Positions 1 through 8,383 of a stretch of DNA of 64,000 nt are shown piece by piece. Where the stretch lies: positions 1,922,001-1,986,000 of the forward strand of contig NZ_CP010836.1 in assembly GCF_000935025.1 (NCBI RefSeq), given 5' to 3'. Source of the stretch: Sphingomonas hengshuiensis (lineage in GTDB: Bacteria; Pseudomonadota; Alphaproteobacteria; Sphingomonadales; Sphingomonadaceae). The translations under genes were made by a program, and so were the position numbers. The notes beneath the pieces were generated by a model that was given only the letters and a program-made list of their open reading frames with translations, did not search any database and was not told where the DNA came from. Position 1 is the stretch's first letter. The number at the start of each line of letters is the position of its first letter.

Positions 1-328
1 TCGCGCCGTCGGTGAAATGGACGCCGACGACCGCGCCCGAGACGCGCGGACGTACCTCGACCGTGCGGCTCGGCTCGAACCGGCCGACATAATCGTCCCA
101 TTCGTTGATCTGGCGCAGCAGCGGGGTCGCAACCGTGACGGTGGGCGGCGGCGGTGCGGCGACCGCGGGGGCCGAACGATTGGCCAGCCCGACGCCGCCC
201 GCGACCAGCGCCACCGGCAGCACCAGCAATGCGCCGCGCTGCCAGCCGGGCATCCGCTTCAACCGGGCAGCAGCGCCCTTGTCGTCCTGCGCCGGGTCGG
301 CGGGATCAATGCGTGCGATCATGTTCAT
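1..328 (-). CDS. RND efflux periplasmic adaptor subunit (N-terminal part)
   Basis: This is the first 109 codons of a membrane-fusion (HlyD/AcrA-type) adaptor that bridges an inner-membrane RND pump and an outer-membrane channel. The visible part has a cytoplasmic stretch, one hydrophobic anchor at about residues 31-49 (ALLVLPVALVAGGVGLA), a proline-rich linker and the start of the adaptor barrel (EWDDYVGRFEPSRTVEVRPR), which is typical of the MexE/AcrA group. The rest lies outside the window. The start ATG at 328 overlaps the end of the upstream small gene by 23 bases, so the two are probably translated from one message. Upstream TetR operators suggest substrate-induced expression. The substrate cannot be told from this fragment. 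Confidence 0.85.
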   Translation of the reverse strand, partial: MNMIARIDPADPAQDDKGAAARLKRMPGWQRGALLVLPVALVAGGVGLANRSAPAVAAPPPPTVTVATPLLRQINEWDDYVGRFEPSRTVEVRPRVSGAVVGVHFTDGA

Positions 329-725
329 GTCGTGTCCCCTGATTCAGTGCCGCGCGACCGCGGCTGATGCTGGCGAGCAGCGTCTCATATTGTTCGGTGG
401 TGAAGCCGGCGTCGTGAAAGGCGCGAACCTCCGACGGCGGCAGCGTGTAACCCTTGTGCCAGGCGAGCACCGCGAGCCGGCGCAGCGCCTCCAGCCGGGG
501 GTCCGCCAGCCGCGGATTGGCGCGCTCGCCCCCGAAGATCATGCCCAGTGCGACCGCCAGCCGGCCCGGCTCGGACAGCGTCGACAGCCGATCGCGCTGT
601 GCGATCGCCACGACCTGCCACTCCAGCGCCGAAAGACCGGTGCGTGCGGGTGCGGGTACGGGCTCGACATCGCTGGACGCGACGATCGGGTTGCCCTGCA
701 GCGACGCGAATTCAAGATAACCCAT
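306..725 (-). CDS. Hypothetical protein, 139 aa, leading the efflux operon
   Basis: I do not recognise this family. The frame stays open further upstream, but the ATG at 725 is preceded by AGGGGAA and the upstream extension looks non-coding. The product is soluble, with no signal peptide or membrane segment. Its middle is helical and leucine-rich (about 45-95) and its end is polar and histidine-rich (TRHEHDRTH). It overlaps the RND adaptor start by 23 bases and so is the probable first gene of the efflux operon. Confidence 0.6.
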   Translation of the reverse strand: MGYLEFASLQGNPIVASSDVEPVPAPARTGLSALEWQVVAIAQRDRLSTLSEPGRLAVALGMIFGGERANPRLADPRLEALRRLAVLAWHKGYTLPPSEVRAFHDAGFTTEQYETLLASISRGRAALNQGTRHEHDRTH

Positions 726-1038
726 TGCTGTTCCCCTGTTCGACCGGCGAGCACGCACGCTCCCCACCGCCCGGGCGAATGCCCCGGCGACCGGCGGTTT
801 TCCTTCCACTATGGTCTGCCCACGGCGCGTTCGCGGCCAGATGTCCGCGCGCCCGTTTCCGCTACACTTGCGTATAGTCCATCGATCCGAACCGGTGGAG
901 GCTCGAAGGCGAGGTTGAACGCTGTGCAGCAATCAGGCGAGGCTTACGGCCCCGCGTTGTAATCGGTGTGTGAAGACTGGCGCATCGCAGCGACCTTTCC
1001 ATTGGCGAACCGGAGCCGAGTCGTTCGGCTCCCGTTCC

Positions 1039-1052
1039 ATACCAATCGGTAT
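1039..1052. promoter_or_regulatory. Probable TetR operator 1 (efflux operon)
   Basis: The sequence ATACCAATCGGTAT is a near-perfect dyad (ATACCA-AT-CGGTAT). It matches two other 14-bp copies next to the tetR gene, and its position upstream of the efflux genes suggests repression of that operon. Confidence 0.65.
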
Positions 1053-1086
1053 ATAAAGCGTGCTGCGCTGCGTCAATGCCCTTTTT

Positions 1087-1100
1087 ATACCGGGCGGTAT
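1087..1100. promoter_or_regulatory. Probable TetR operator 2 (efflux operon)
   Basis: ATACCGGGCGGTAT has perfect 6-bp inverted arms around two bases. It lies 48 bp from operator 1 and just past the tetR stop codon. The shared arm sequence makes binding by the adjacent TetR protein likely. Confidence 0.7.
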
Positions 1101-1107
1101 TTTTTGT

Positions 1108-1719
1108 CTAGCGCTTTGGCCACATGGCCAGGCTGACGGCGATCAAGCCCTCCAGTTCGGCGCGCGTGGCGCCGGCGCCGGCCTGCATCGCGAGCCCCTG
1201 GAGGATCGCGATAAGGTAGCTGGTCAGCGCCACCGTATCGGTACCCTCAGGCAAATCCCCTTCCTCGATCGCGCGTTCGAACCGGGCGACCAGCGCGCGC
1301 TTCGCCACTGCGCCGCGTTCGAGCACCTCGGCGCGGATCGACGTGGCCTCGCTGCCGCAGGCGACGGAGCTGATGACGCCCAGGCATCCCTTCGGATCGC
1401 AATTGCTCAGCTGGTTTTCGAGCGCGCCCTGCAACAGCCGCTCTGCGACACCGCGCGCCGACGGCGCATCGAGCGCCGTGTGCATATATTCGAGCTTCTC
1501 GCGCTCATAGAGGTCGAGCGCCTTGCGGAACAGCGCCTCCTTGTTGCCGAACGCAGCGTAAAGGCTGGGGCGCGTGATGCCCATCGCCTCGGTAAGGTCG
1601 CTCAGCGAGGCGCCTTCATAGCCCTTGGTCCAGAACACGCGCAGCGCGGAGGTGAGCGCCGCATCGACGCAGAACTCGCGCGGGCGACCTTTCGGGGGGG
1701 AGATCACGGCATCTTTCAT
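1108..1719 (-). CDS. TetR/AcrR family transcriptional regulator
   Basis: A 203-residue one-component repressor. The N-terminal helix-turn-helix is at about residues 15-60 (VFWTKGYEGASLSDLTEAMGI, then RPSLYAAFGNKEALF), followed by an all-helical ligand-binding domain containing SNCDPKGCLGV, typical of the YcdC/NemR-like group with cysteines that may sense electrophiles. The ATG at 1719 is chosen because the helix-turn-helix follows directly; upstream codons run through promoter DNA. A copy of its presumed operator covers the start codon, which points to autorepression. It is oriented with the efflux genes, which carry two further copies. Confidence 0.9.
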   Translation of the reverse strand: MKDAVISPPKGRPREFCVDAALTSALRVFWTKGYEGASLSDLTEAMGITRPSLYAAFGNKEALFRKALDLYEREKLEYMHTALDAPSARGVAERLLQGALENQLSNCDPKGCLGVISSVACGSEATSIRAEVLERGAVAKRALVARFERAIEEGDLPEGTDTVALTSYLIAILQGLAMQAGAGATRAELEGLIAVSLAMWPKR

Positions 1720-1731
1720 AACGATCGGTAT
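1718..1731. promoter_or_regulatory. Probable TetR operator 3 (autoregulation)
   Basis: ATAACGATCGGTAT overlaps the tetR start codon and matches the two operators downstream of the gene in 11-12 of 14 positions (arms ATAACG/CGGTAT). Confidence 0.6.
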
Positions 1732-1904
1732 ATATGAAGCCCGCGGCCAAAGGTCCAGTGCAATCGATTTGTGTAACATACTGATACAAAGAGATAACTC
1801 CGGAGCCTACCGGCGCCGTCGCCCGGCAACTGCACGAAGGTGCAGATTTCCGAGCCTCCGCCGACGCCGCGACTCGGCACAACCTGCGCCCGTCGCTTCG
1901 CGCG

Positions 1905-2813
1905 CTACTCGATCGATACCCATTCGAAATGCCCGTCGGCAGCGCGGACTCCGCCGATCCCCGGATAGGCGATATGCGCGGCGGCGATCCAATAGCCCTT
2001 GGCGGCGGCGTCCTGGAACAGCGCCAGCCGCGCGGCCTGCGCAGAGGCGGGATCGCTGTCGAAGCGGATCGCGATCGCCGGGTCGGTGAACTGGACATCG
2101 GCGGCGTGGACGATGTCGCCCCAGGCGAGGAGCACCTGCCCGCCGCCCTCGATCCGATAGCCGGCATGCCCCGGCGTGTGCCCGGCCAGCGCCACCGACG
2201 TCACCCCCGCCACAACCTCTTGCCCCGGTGCGAAGGTCGAGACCTTGCCCGCAGCGATATAGGGCGCGAGCGCGGCGGCAACGGCGTCGAACGTCCCCTT
2301 GGCGGCGTCATCGGCCTTTTCGCGGTTCGCCGGGTCGGTCCAATAGGCGCGCTCGGCGGTCTCGATCCACACCGTCGCGTCGGGGAACGCCGCCTTGCCC
2401 TCGGGCGTCACCAGCCCGCCGACATGATCGGGGTGGAGATGGGTGATCAACACCGCCTCGATACTGTCGGGCGCGATGTTCGCCGCCTCCAGCGCCGCAC
2501 CGACCTTGCCCAGCGCAGGCCCCAAATTGGTCCCGCTGCCGGTGTCGATCAGCACGCGATGCCCATCGCGCTCGACCAGAAAGGCGTTGACCGCCGTGGG
2601 GAGCGTGGCGGGCTTTCCGGCCTTGGCCAGCAGTTCGGCGACTTCGCCGGGGCGCGGCTCGATCAGCAGCGCCTCGGTCGACAGGTCGAAAGTCCCGTCG
2701 CTCAGCGCAATCACTGCGGTGTCGCCGAGTTGCAGCCGATAGGGTGCCGTCTGCGCCGCTGCGGGCGTCGCGGCCATCGCCAGGGCGAGAAGCAATGTAC
2801 GGGAGAGCATCAT
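1905..2813 (-). CDS. MBL-fold metallo-hydrolase, exported
   Basis: A 302-residue metallo-beta-lactamase-fold hydrolase with an N-terminal signal peptide ending near ATPAAAQ. The zinc motif THLHPDHVGG sits near residue 125, with a later histidine in LAGHTPGH and an aspartate in LAWGDIVH. It resembles the AHL-lactonase-like/quorum-quenching subgroup in layout, but the substrate is not evident. The ATG at 2813 is favoured over the adjacent ATG because GAGGA lies six bases ahead. It is the last gene of the operon that starts at 8214, 14 bases after the porin gene. Confidence 0.85.
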   Translation of the reverse strand: MMLSRTLLLALAMAATPAAAQTAPYRLQLGDTAVIALSDGTFDLSTEALLIEPRPGEVAELLAKAGKPATLPTAVNAFLVERDGHRVLIDTGSGTNLGPALGKVGAALEAANIAPDSIEAVLITHLHPDHVGGLVTPEGKAAFPDATVWIETAERAYWTDPANREKADDAAKGTFDAVAAALAPYIAAGKVSTFAPGQEVVAGVTSVALAGHTPGHAGYRIEGGGQVLLAWGDIVHAADVQFTDPAIAIRFDSDPASAQAARLALFQDAAAKGYWIAAAHIAYPGIGGVRAADGHFEWVSIE

Positions 2814-2827
2814 CGAGCGTCCTCTTC

Positions 2828-4195
2828 TCAGAATCGATAGGCGGTTTCGAACGCCGCCATGTGGATCGGTCGCGCCGGCCCAGTCTCGCGAAGGAAGCGA
2901 CCCGCGCGAAACAGCGAGGCGGATGCGGAGAAGGACAAAGCGCGGTTCGCCTGCCATTCGATCAGAACCTCCGCCTGCTCCCCTATGTCGCGCGAGCGGG
3001 AGCCCTTGCCGCTGCGTATCAAATTGCCCGGCACGCCGTACAGCCCGTCGCCGCGGCTTTCGCGCCAGTAACGCACCGCCGCCAGCCCAAGGTCGACGCC
3101 GTGGCCCAGCGTGAATGTAACGCCGGGGTGAAGGTTCACGATGTTATACGGCCCGAGCGGGGACAGCTCGCCGAAATATTTGCCCTTGGGATAGAGCGGG
3201 TCGAAGGTCTGGAGCACCCGGTCCGCGGGATCGCGATCGCCGCTCACCACATTGGCGCGCAGCCGCACCAGCGGGGTGAGCGGGGCATGGGCGAAGCGAT
3301 AGCCGGTCTCGCTCGCCACCGACCATGCCCGGATCGGCGCGCCGGCAAAGCGCCCGCGCTGGACCATCGCCTCCCAGTTCCAGCGCAGTCCGCCCGCCGC
3401 GCCGAACAGCCGCAGCCCGAAGCTCTGGCGATGCTCGCGCCCGCTGCCCTGGTCGAAATGCGCGGCGCGGTTGATGGCGTCGAGATAATAAAGGTCGCCG
3501 CTCCCGATCGGCAGCCGGGTGGTGGCATAGGCACCCGACAGCCGCTTGGTGGTGGAGGTGCGGTCGTCGAAATCCCCCGGCCCGATCTGGACGGGTCGCA
3601 GGCGGAGCAACTGGACGCGGGTCGCCCCGGCATCGAGGATCGCGCGGAGCCCGTCAAACGCCTGCGGAATGTTCGGTCCCCAGCGTGCGCCGACCAGCCG
3701 CTCCGAGCCGAGCGCGACAAGTTCGCGCCCCCCACGCACCGTCAGCGTGGCGCTGCCGAGCGACAGGCGGAGGTCGGCGAACCCCTGCAACAGGTCGACG
3801 CCGGTGCGGTCGACCGGCCCGCTGATCGGCCGCACGCCGCGCGCATAGCCCGCGATCGGCTGGACAAAGGCGCGCAGGCTGCCGACGTGGAGATCGGCAT
3901 AGGGCAGCGCCCGCAGCCAGAGATAGCCATCGTCGGGCGCCGCACCCGATCCCCATTCGTTGCCGGTAAACCCCTCATAGCGCACCCGCGCGTCGATGCC
4001 GGTGGTTAGCGTGACGCGCCCAGCGGCATCGAGCGGTACATATTTCGCCGGGAGCCACCAGGGGGCGCCGGGCCGCTGCGCCCGGTCGCGCAGACCCGAC
4101 CAGTCCTCGTCATAGCGCCAGTTGACGGTCTCGGGCAGCGCCTGTGCCCGCGCCGCTGGGACCCCCAGCAGCATCAGCGCCAGCGCGTGCCTCAC
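2828..4195 (-). CDS. Alginate-export-family outer-membrane porin
   Basis: A 455-residue protein that begins with GTG at 4195, overlapping the upstream stop by four bases (GTGA). A signal peptide (RHALALMLLGVPAARAQ) is followed by a long beta-rich body ending in the aromatic sequence FETAYRF, as expected for an outer-membrane barrel. The composition and WRYDEDW start match the Alginate_exp (AlgE-like) family, whose members act as specific channels. Linked hydrolases suggest uptake of a small organic substrate rather than alginate secretion; that is inference. Confidence 0.8.
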   Translation of the reverse strand: MRHALALMLLGVPAARAQALPETVNWRYDEDWSGLRDRAQRPGAPWWLPAKYVPLDAAGRVTLTTGIDARVRYEGFTGNEWGSGAAPDDGYLWLRALPYADLHVGSLRAFVQPIAGYARGVRPISGPVDRTGVDLLQGFADLRLSLGSATLTVRGGRELVALGSERLVGARWGPNIPQAFDGLRAILDAGATRVQLLRLRPVQIGPGDFDDRTSTTKRLSGAYATTRLPIGSGDLYYLDAINRAAHFDQGSGREHRQSFGLRLFGAAGGLRWNWEAMVQRGRFAGAPIRAWSVASETGYRFAHAPLTPLVRLRANVVSGDRDPADRVLQTFDPLYPKGKYFGELSPLGPYNIVNLHPGVTFTLGHGVDLGLAAVRYWRESRGDGLYGVPGNLIRSGKGSRSRDIGEQAEVLIEWQANRALSFSASASLFRAGRFLRETGPARPIHMAAFETAYRF

Positions 4196-4869
4196 CGGCG
4201 CACCGCGACCATCGCCGCCGCCGCGGCGATCAGCGCGGTAGCGAGGAACAGCGGCGGCGCGAGGCTCCACTGCGTCACCATCCACGCCCCCGCCCCCGCC
4301 CCGACCAGGATCGCGACGACGCTGGCCAGCCGCCGCTGCCAATTGGGATTACTGCCCCCCGCGAGCGAGGAGTCGGCGGCGAGCCCGGTCAGCGTGAGCG
4401 TGAGCACCGTCGTCGTCATGTCGACGACCTTCAGGTGGCGCACCGTCGCATTGCGGAACCCCATCGCCACCGCGGTCAGCGCGATGATCGCGTATAGCCG
4501 CACCTCGGGCTGGAGCGTCGCGCTGTCATAGCCGATCGCGAGCAGGGCAGCGGCGAACAGCAGCAGCGCCTCGACTGCGAAGTGACGGACGACCCAATGC
4601 CGCATCGTCAGATGCTCCAGTGCGCGGGCGCTATACCCGGCCACCAGCGCGCCGAACAGGAACAGCAGCAGGGCGACGAGCAGCGGCTTGAAGTGGAACC
4701 CCGGGGTGCCCGTCGCGGCAAAGCCGAGGAACACGACATTGCCCGTCATGTTCGCAGTGAACACTCGCCCCAGCCCCAGCACGCTGACCGCATCGATCAG
4801 CCCGGTGACTGCCGACATCAGCAGCAGCGGCGAAACCAGTTCGGGCGGACGCGCGCCGATCGACGCCAT
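4192..4869 (-). CDS. YoaK/DUF1275 family membrane protein
   Basis: A 225-residue integral membrane protein with about six hydrophobic segments. The family signature is visible as SAVTGLIDAVSVLGLGRVF, then TANMTGNVVFLG, and later MGFRNATVRHLKV. Members are putative transporters of unknown substrate. Its start shares one base with the stop of the DoxX gene (TGATG) and its end overlaps the porin start, so it lies inside a translationally coupled operon. Confidence 0.88.
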   Translation of the reverse strand: MASIGARPPELVSPLLLMSAVTGLIDAVSVLGLGRVFTANMTGNVVFLGFAATGTPGFHFKPLLVALLLFLFGALVAGYSARALEHLTMRHWVVRHFAVEALLLFAAALLAIGYDSATLQPEVRLYAIIALTAVAMGFRNATVRHLKVVDMTTTVLTLTLTGLAADSSLAGGSNPNWQRRLASVVAILVGAGAGAWMVTQWSLAPPLFLATALIAAAAAMVAVRR

Positions 4870-5285
4870 CAGCGCGCCTCCCGCCGCTGCGCCAGGATCG
4901 CGCCGAGCATCAGCCCGCCGATCAGCCCGACATGCTCCAGGAACGTGTTGCGCTCGTGAAACCGCGCGACCGGGTCGGCCAGCGTCCAATAGGGATGCGC
5001 GATCAGCGTCGCCAGCGCCGTGAACACCCCCAGCGCCCCCGCGCCCAGCCACGCCGCGCGCCCTGCGATCAGCAGCGCGGAGCCGCCGATCTGCACCAGG
5101 ATCGTCGCCGCCACGGTCAGCATCGCCGGCTGCAACCCGAAATGCGCCGCCTCGCCCAGCGCGCCGGGCAGGTCGAACAGCTTGGCGATTCCGCTCGTCG
5201 AGAACGGCAGCGTAAGCAGCGCGCGCGCCGCGACGCCGAACCAGCGCGCATCGAGCAGCGCCGCGATGGGGGGCGGCGTCGTCAT
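4869..5285 (-). CDS. DoxX family membrane protein
   Basis: A 138-residue protein with four predicted membrane helices. The DoxX core is visible as LTLPFSTSGIAKLFDLPGAL and the later ERNTFLEHVGLIGGLMLGAI. DoxX proteins often sit in oxidative or electrophile stress operons, but their biochemical role is poorly defined. The ATG at 5285 overlaps the amidohydrolase stop (ATGA). Confidence 0.88.
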   Translation of the reverse strand: MTTPPPIAALLDARWFGVAARALLTLPFSTSGIAKLFDLPGALGEAAHFGLQPAMLTVAATILVQIGGSALLIAGRAAWLGAGALGVFTALATLIAHPYWTLADPVARFHERNTFLEHVGLIGGLMLGAILAQRREAR

Positions 5286-7210
5286 ACCGCCCAGCAACTG
5301 CAACCGAACGCACCCCAGAACCCGGCATTGTCGCGGGCGGGCACGCTCGCGGCCAGCGCGCGGGCATGGTCATGGCCGTGCACCCCGCATCCGCTGGCGC
5401 AACCGCATGCGCTGGCGAGCTGGCGGCGCTCGGCGACATGGTATCCGCCAAAGGTCGCGACCGGCGACCAGTCGGGCATCGGCGCAGGCAGTGGCGGCGC
5501 CAGCCCGCGATAATCGCCGCTGCCGCTGACCACCTTGCCGCCGAGCATCGTCAGCACCGACCGGATATGGACGATCTCGCTTTCGGGGACGCTGAAATAA
5601 TCGTCGGAGAGCAGCACCAGGTCGGCGAGCTGCCCCGCCTTGATCTGCCCCTTCTTGCCCTGTTCGGTCGAGAACCAGGTGTTCGCCTCGGTCCACAGCC
5701 GCAGCGCGGTCTCGCGGTCCAGCCGGTTGGCGGCGGGGTACAAGGTCGTGCCGCCGACGGTCTTGCCCGTCACCATCCACGAGAGCGAGACCCAGGGATT
5801 ATAGCTCGCCACCCGCGTCGCATCGGTGCCGCCGCCCACCGGCAGCCCGGCGCGCAGCATCTTGGCGATCGGCGGCGTCGCCTCGGCGGCGCGGGCGCCA
5901 TAGCGCTCGATATAATATTCGCCCTGATAGGCCATGCGGTGCTGCACCGCGATCCCGCCGCCCAGCGCGGCGATGCGATCGATGCTGCGGTCGCTGATCG
6001 TCTCGCAATGGTCGAAGAACCAGTTGAGCCCGGCCAGCGGCACGTCGCGATTGACCTTCTCGAATACGTCGAGCGCCCGGCTGATCGTCTGGTCATAGGT
6101 GGCGTGGAGCCGCCACGGCCAGCGCCGCTCGGCGAGCAGCCGGACGACCGGCTCGAGATCGCCTTCCATGTTCGCGGGCATTTCGGGGCGCTCGACACGG
6201 AAATCCTCGAAATCCGCCGCCGAATAGACGAGCATCTCACCCGCGCCGTTATGGCGATACAAATCGTCGCCCTGCCCCGGCTTGACCTGGGTAGACCAGC
6301 TCGCAAAGTCCTTCAGCTCTTCCTTGGGCTTCTGCGTGAACAGGTTGTAGGCGATGCGCAGCGTGAGCTGGCCGTCGCGGTGCAGCTCCTCGATGATCGC
6401 ATAATCGTCGGGGTAGTTCTGGAACCCGCCCCCGGCGTCGATCACGCTCGTCACGCCCAGCCCGTTCAGCTCACGCAGGAAATGACGCGTGGAGTTCTTC
6501 TGATAGTCGGCGGGCAGCTTCGGCCCCTTCGCCAGCGTCGCGTAGAGGATCATCGCATTGGGCTTTGCCAGCAACAGGCCCGTCGGGTTGCCCGCCGCAT
6601 CGCGCACGATCTCGCCTCCCGGCGGGTTGGGCGTGTCCCTGGTATAGCCGACCTGGCGCAGCGCGGCGGCGTTGAGCAGCGCGCGGTCGTAGAGGTGGAG
6701 GATGAACACCGGCGTATCGGGCGCGGCGGCGTTGAGTTCGTCGAGCGTCGGCAGGCGCTTCTCGGCGAACTGGTTCTCGGTAAAGCCGCCGACGACGCGC
6801 ACCCATTGCGGGCTGGGCGTGCGCGCGACCTGTGCGCGCAGCATCGCCATCGCGTCGGACAGGCTGGGCACGCCGTCCCAGCGGAGTTCCATATTATAGT
6901 TCAACCCGCCGCGGATGACATGGATATGGCTGTCGATCAGTCCCGGGATCAGCCGCCGCCCGCCCGCGTCCAGTATCTCGGCATCCGGGGCGGCGGCAGC
7001 GCGCACTTCGGCTTCGCGGCCCACCGCGAGGATGCGCCCGTCGCGCACCGCGACGGCGTCCGCGACCGGATTGGCGCGGTCGAGCGTCGTCACCTTGGCA
7101 TTGACGAGGATCAGGTCGGTCATCGTGGTTCCTGTGGCAAAGGAGGGCGCGCGGGCGAGAAGGGCGGCGGCACCGGCTGCGGTGATCGCCGAACGGCGGG
7201 TGAAGCTCAT
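5282..7210 (-). CDS. YtcJ-type amidohydrolase with a Cys/His-rich C-terminal tail
   Basis: A 642-residue metal-dependent amidohydrolase. It opens with a twin-arginine-like leader (TRRSAITAAGAAALLARAP), then the composite domain start (DLILVNAKVTTLDRANP), the metal motif SHIHVIRGG near residue 95 and a late aspartate in GGGTDATRV. The YtcJ/NfdA branch hydrolyses N-substituted formamides or related amides, but the substrate here is unknown. The last 46 residues are unusual: CGCASGCG, then HGHDH and a terminal CSCW, suggesting a metal-binding tail. It starts within the XapX gene stop (ATGA) and is coupled to DoxX downstream. Confidence 0.87.
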   Translation of the reverse strand: MSFTRRSAITAAGAAALLARAPSFATGTTMTDLILVNAKVTTLDRANPVADAVAVRDGRILAVGREAEVRAAAAPDAEILDAGGRRLIPGLIDSHIHVIRGGLNYNMELRWDGVPSLSDAMAMLRAQVARTPSPQWVRVVGGFTENQFAEKRLPTLDELNAAAPDTPVFILHLYDRALLNAAALRQVGYTRDTPNPPGGEIVRDAAGNPTGLLLAKPNAMILYATLAKGPKLPADYQKNSTRHFLRELNGLGVTSVIDAGGGFQNYPDDYAIIEELHRDGQLTLRIAYNLFTQKPKEELKDFASWSTQVKPGQGDDLYRHNGAGEMLVYSAADFEDFRVERPEMPANMEGDLEPVVRLLAERRWPWRLHATYDQTISRALDVFEKVNRDVPLAGLNWFFDHCETISDRSIDRIAALGGGIAVQHRMAYQGEYYIERYGARAAEATPPIAKMLRAGLPVGGGTDATRVASYNPWVSLSWMVTGKTVGGTTLYPAANRLDRETALRLWTEANTWFSTEQGKKGQIKAGQLADLVLLSDDYFSVPESEIVHIRSVLTMLGGKVVSGSGDYRGLAPPLPAPMPDWSPVATFGGYHVAERRQLASACGCASGCGVHGHDHARALAASVPARDNAGFWGAFGCSCWAV

Positions 7211-7464
7211 CCGCTCTGCTCGGGATCGCAGCCGCGCCGCGCCTGCGGCCCCAGGATATGCTCGGCGCATTCGGTGCGGACATAGGGCAGCACCGGCTCG
7301 CGCGCGATCAGCCGGCGCACGACCGGCACCGCCTGTTCGCCGACGAGCATCCCGAGCAGCCCCATCAGCGCGATGACCGGCGGCGCGGGCGAACGGACGC
7401 CCATCATGCCGTACAGCACGCCGACCAACAGGCCGATGCCGAGTGAGAAGAGATACGGCTTCAT
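7207..7464 (-). CDS. XapX domain (DUF1427) small membrane protein
   Basis: An 85-residue protein with two hydrophobic segments. The start MKPYLFSLGIGLLVGVLYG and the following VRSPAPPVIALMGLLGML are characteristic of the XapX/DUF1427 family, whose function is unknown but which is repeatedly linked to amidohydrolases of the downstream type. The C-terminal tail has two cysteines (TECAEHI, RRGCDPEQ). Its stop overlaps the amidohydrolase ATG. Confidence 0.88.
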   Translation of the reverse strand: MKPYLFSLGIGLLVGVLYGMMGVRSPAPPVIALMGLLGMLVGEQAVPVVRRLIAREPVLPYVRTECAEHILGPQARRGCDPEQSG

Positions 7465-7506
7465 CGATGCTCCCCGCCCCCGCAGGGGCCGTGCAGTGCA
7501 AAGGGC

Positions 7507-7533
7507 GCGCCGCCACCCGCCGGATGGCGGCGC
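7507..7533 (-). terminator. GC-rich hairpin between hydrolase and XapX genes
   Basis: Nine-base arms GCGCCGCCA and TGGCGGCGC with a nine-base loop lie between the first and second operon genes. No U-run follows, so it may act as an attenuator or mRNA-stability element rather than a full terminator. Confidence 0.35.
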
Positions 7534-7542
7534 CGGTCGGGC

Positions 7543-8214
7543 TCAGGCCGCCTGGGCGTGGCCACCTTCGTGCGCGTCGAACATCGACCGGGCATAGGCG
7601 ATGCCGAGGCCATAGCTGCCCGCATATTTGCGCGCGATCCCGGTGGTCATCGCATAGGTCTCGCCACGGCCCCAGTCGCGTTGGAGTTCGAGCAGATACT
7701 GGACCGCCGTCATCGGCTTGGCCCCGGCCTGGACCATCCGGTCCATCGCGCGGTCATGCGCCTCGCTCGATACATCGCCGCACGCATCGGCGATGACATA
7801 GACGTCGAAGCCCTGGTCGATCGCCGAGACCGCCGGGCCGACGATGCACACCCCGGTCCATAGCCCGGCGAGCACCACGCGCGGCTTGCCGATCGCGTTG
7901 ACCGCCGCGATCACGTTCGCGTCTTCCCAGCAGTTCATCGTGGTCCGGTCGATCTGCGCTGCGTCGGGAAAGGCCTCCAGCACTTCGTCGAATACCGGCC
8001 CCGAAAAGCTCGTCGCGGCAACGGTGGTGACGATCGTGTCCACGCCGAAGCCCGCAGCCGCCTGCGCCACCAGTGCGGTGTTGGTGCGCAATGTCGCGCC
8101 GTCGATCGATTTGGTCGCGAACGCCATCTGCGACTGATGGTCGATCAGGATCAGCGTGTGGTCGGCGGGAGTCAGCAGCGATTTGCCGGGGGTCGGCGTG
8201 GCAGTGATGGACAT
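7543..8214 (-). CDS. YcaC-like cysteine hydrolase (isochorismatase fold)
   Basis: A 223-residue isochorismatase-superfamily hydrolase. The catalytic aspartate is in LILIDHQSQMAF near residue 26 and the nucleophilic cysteine is in GLWTGVCIVGPA near residue 120. Fold and length match YcaC, an enzyme of unresolved substrate. The ATG at 8214 has GGAG about ten bases upstream. It is the promoter-proximal gene of the seven-gene operon, 170 bp from the divergent response regulator, whose regulator-type palindromes lie between them. Confidence 0.87.
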   Translation of the reverse strand: MSITATPTPGKSLLTPADHTLILIDHQSQMAFATKSIDGATLRTNTALVAQAAAGFGVDTIVTTVAATSFSGPVFDEVLEAFPDAAQIDRTTMNCWEDANVIAAVNAIGKPRVVLAGLWTGVCIVGPAVSAIDQGFDVYVIADACGDVSSEAHDRAMDRMVQAGAKPMTAVQYLLELQRDWGRGETYAMTTGIARKYAGSYGLGIAYARSMFDAHEGGHAQAA

Positions 8215-8280
8215 GGCAGATGCTCCATTTGGGTAGGTCTGCCCAGACCCTAGCGGGCGTGCCCCGTCCTGCCCTTCGCA

Positions 8281-8332
8281 CCTTGGTATGCCGTCGCGGA
8301 CGGATGGCGTGCCTTGGTCATACGATGGTATG
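8281..8332. promoter_or_regulatory. Probable response-regulator binding sites in divergent promoter
   Basis: CATACGATGGTATG (8319-8332) is a perfect dyad with 5-bp arms. CCTTGGTATG at 8281-8290 shares its GGTATG half-site 42 bp away, about four helical turns. Read on the minus strand these give CATACCATCG and CATACCAAGG. They lie between the hydrolase operon and the FixJ-type regulator, so control of one or both is likely. Confidence 0.5.
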
Positions 8333-8383
8333 TGCGCCCAATATGCGCCGCGCTTGATAGGGTGCGCCCGCACGGAGGACGCT

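Larger units (their letters stand above)
726..1107. other. Intergenic region holding the efflux-operon control sites
   Basis: This stretch of 382 bases lies between the small efflux-operon gene and the TetR gene, both read on the minus strand. Its right end carries two 14-bp operator palindromes (1039-1052 and 1087-1100), probably overlapping the efflux promoter, which implies an untranslated leader of about 300 bases. I see no convincing additional gene. The frame upstream of 725 is open but reads like non-coding sequence. Confidence 0.55.

Noticed and set aside
306..932. 208-residue version of the small efflux-operon gene
   Set aside because: The added N-terminus reads like non-coding sequence and a good ribosome binding site lies before the ATG at 725.
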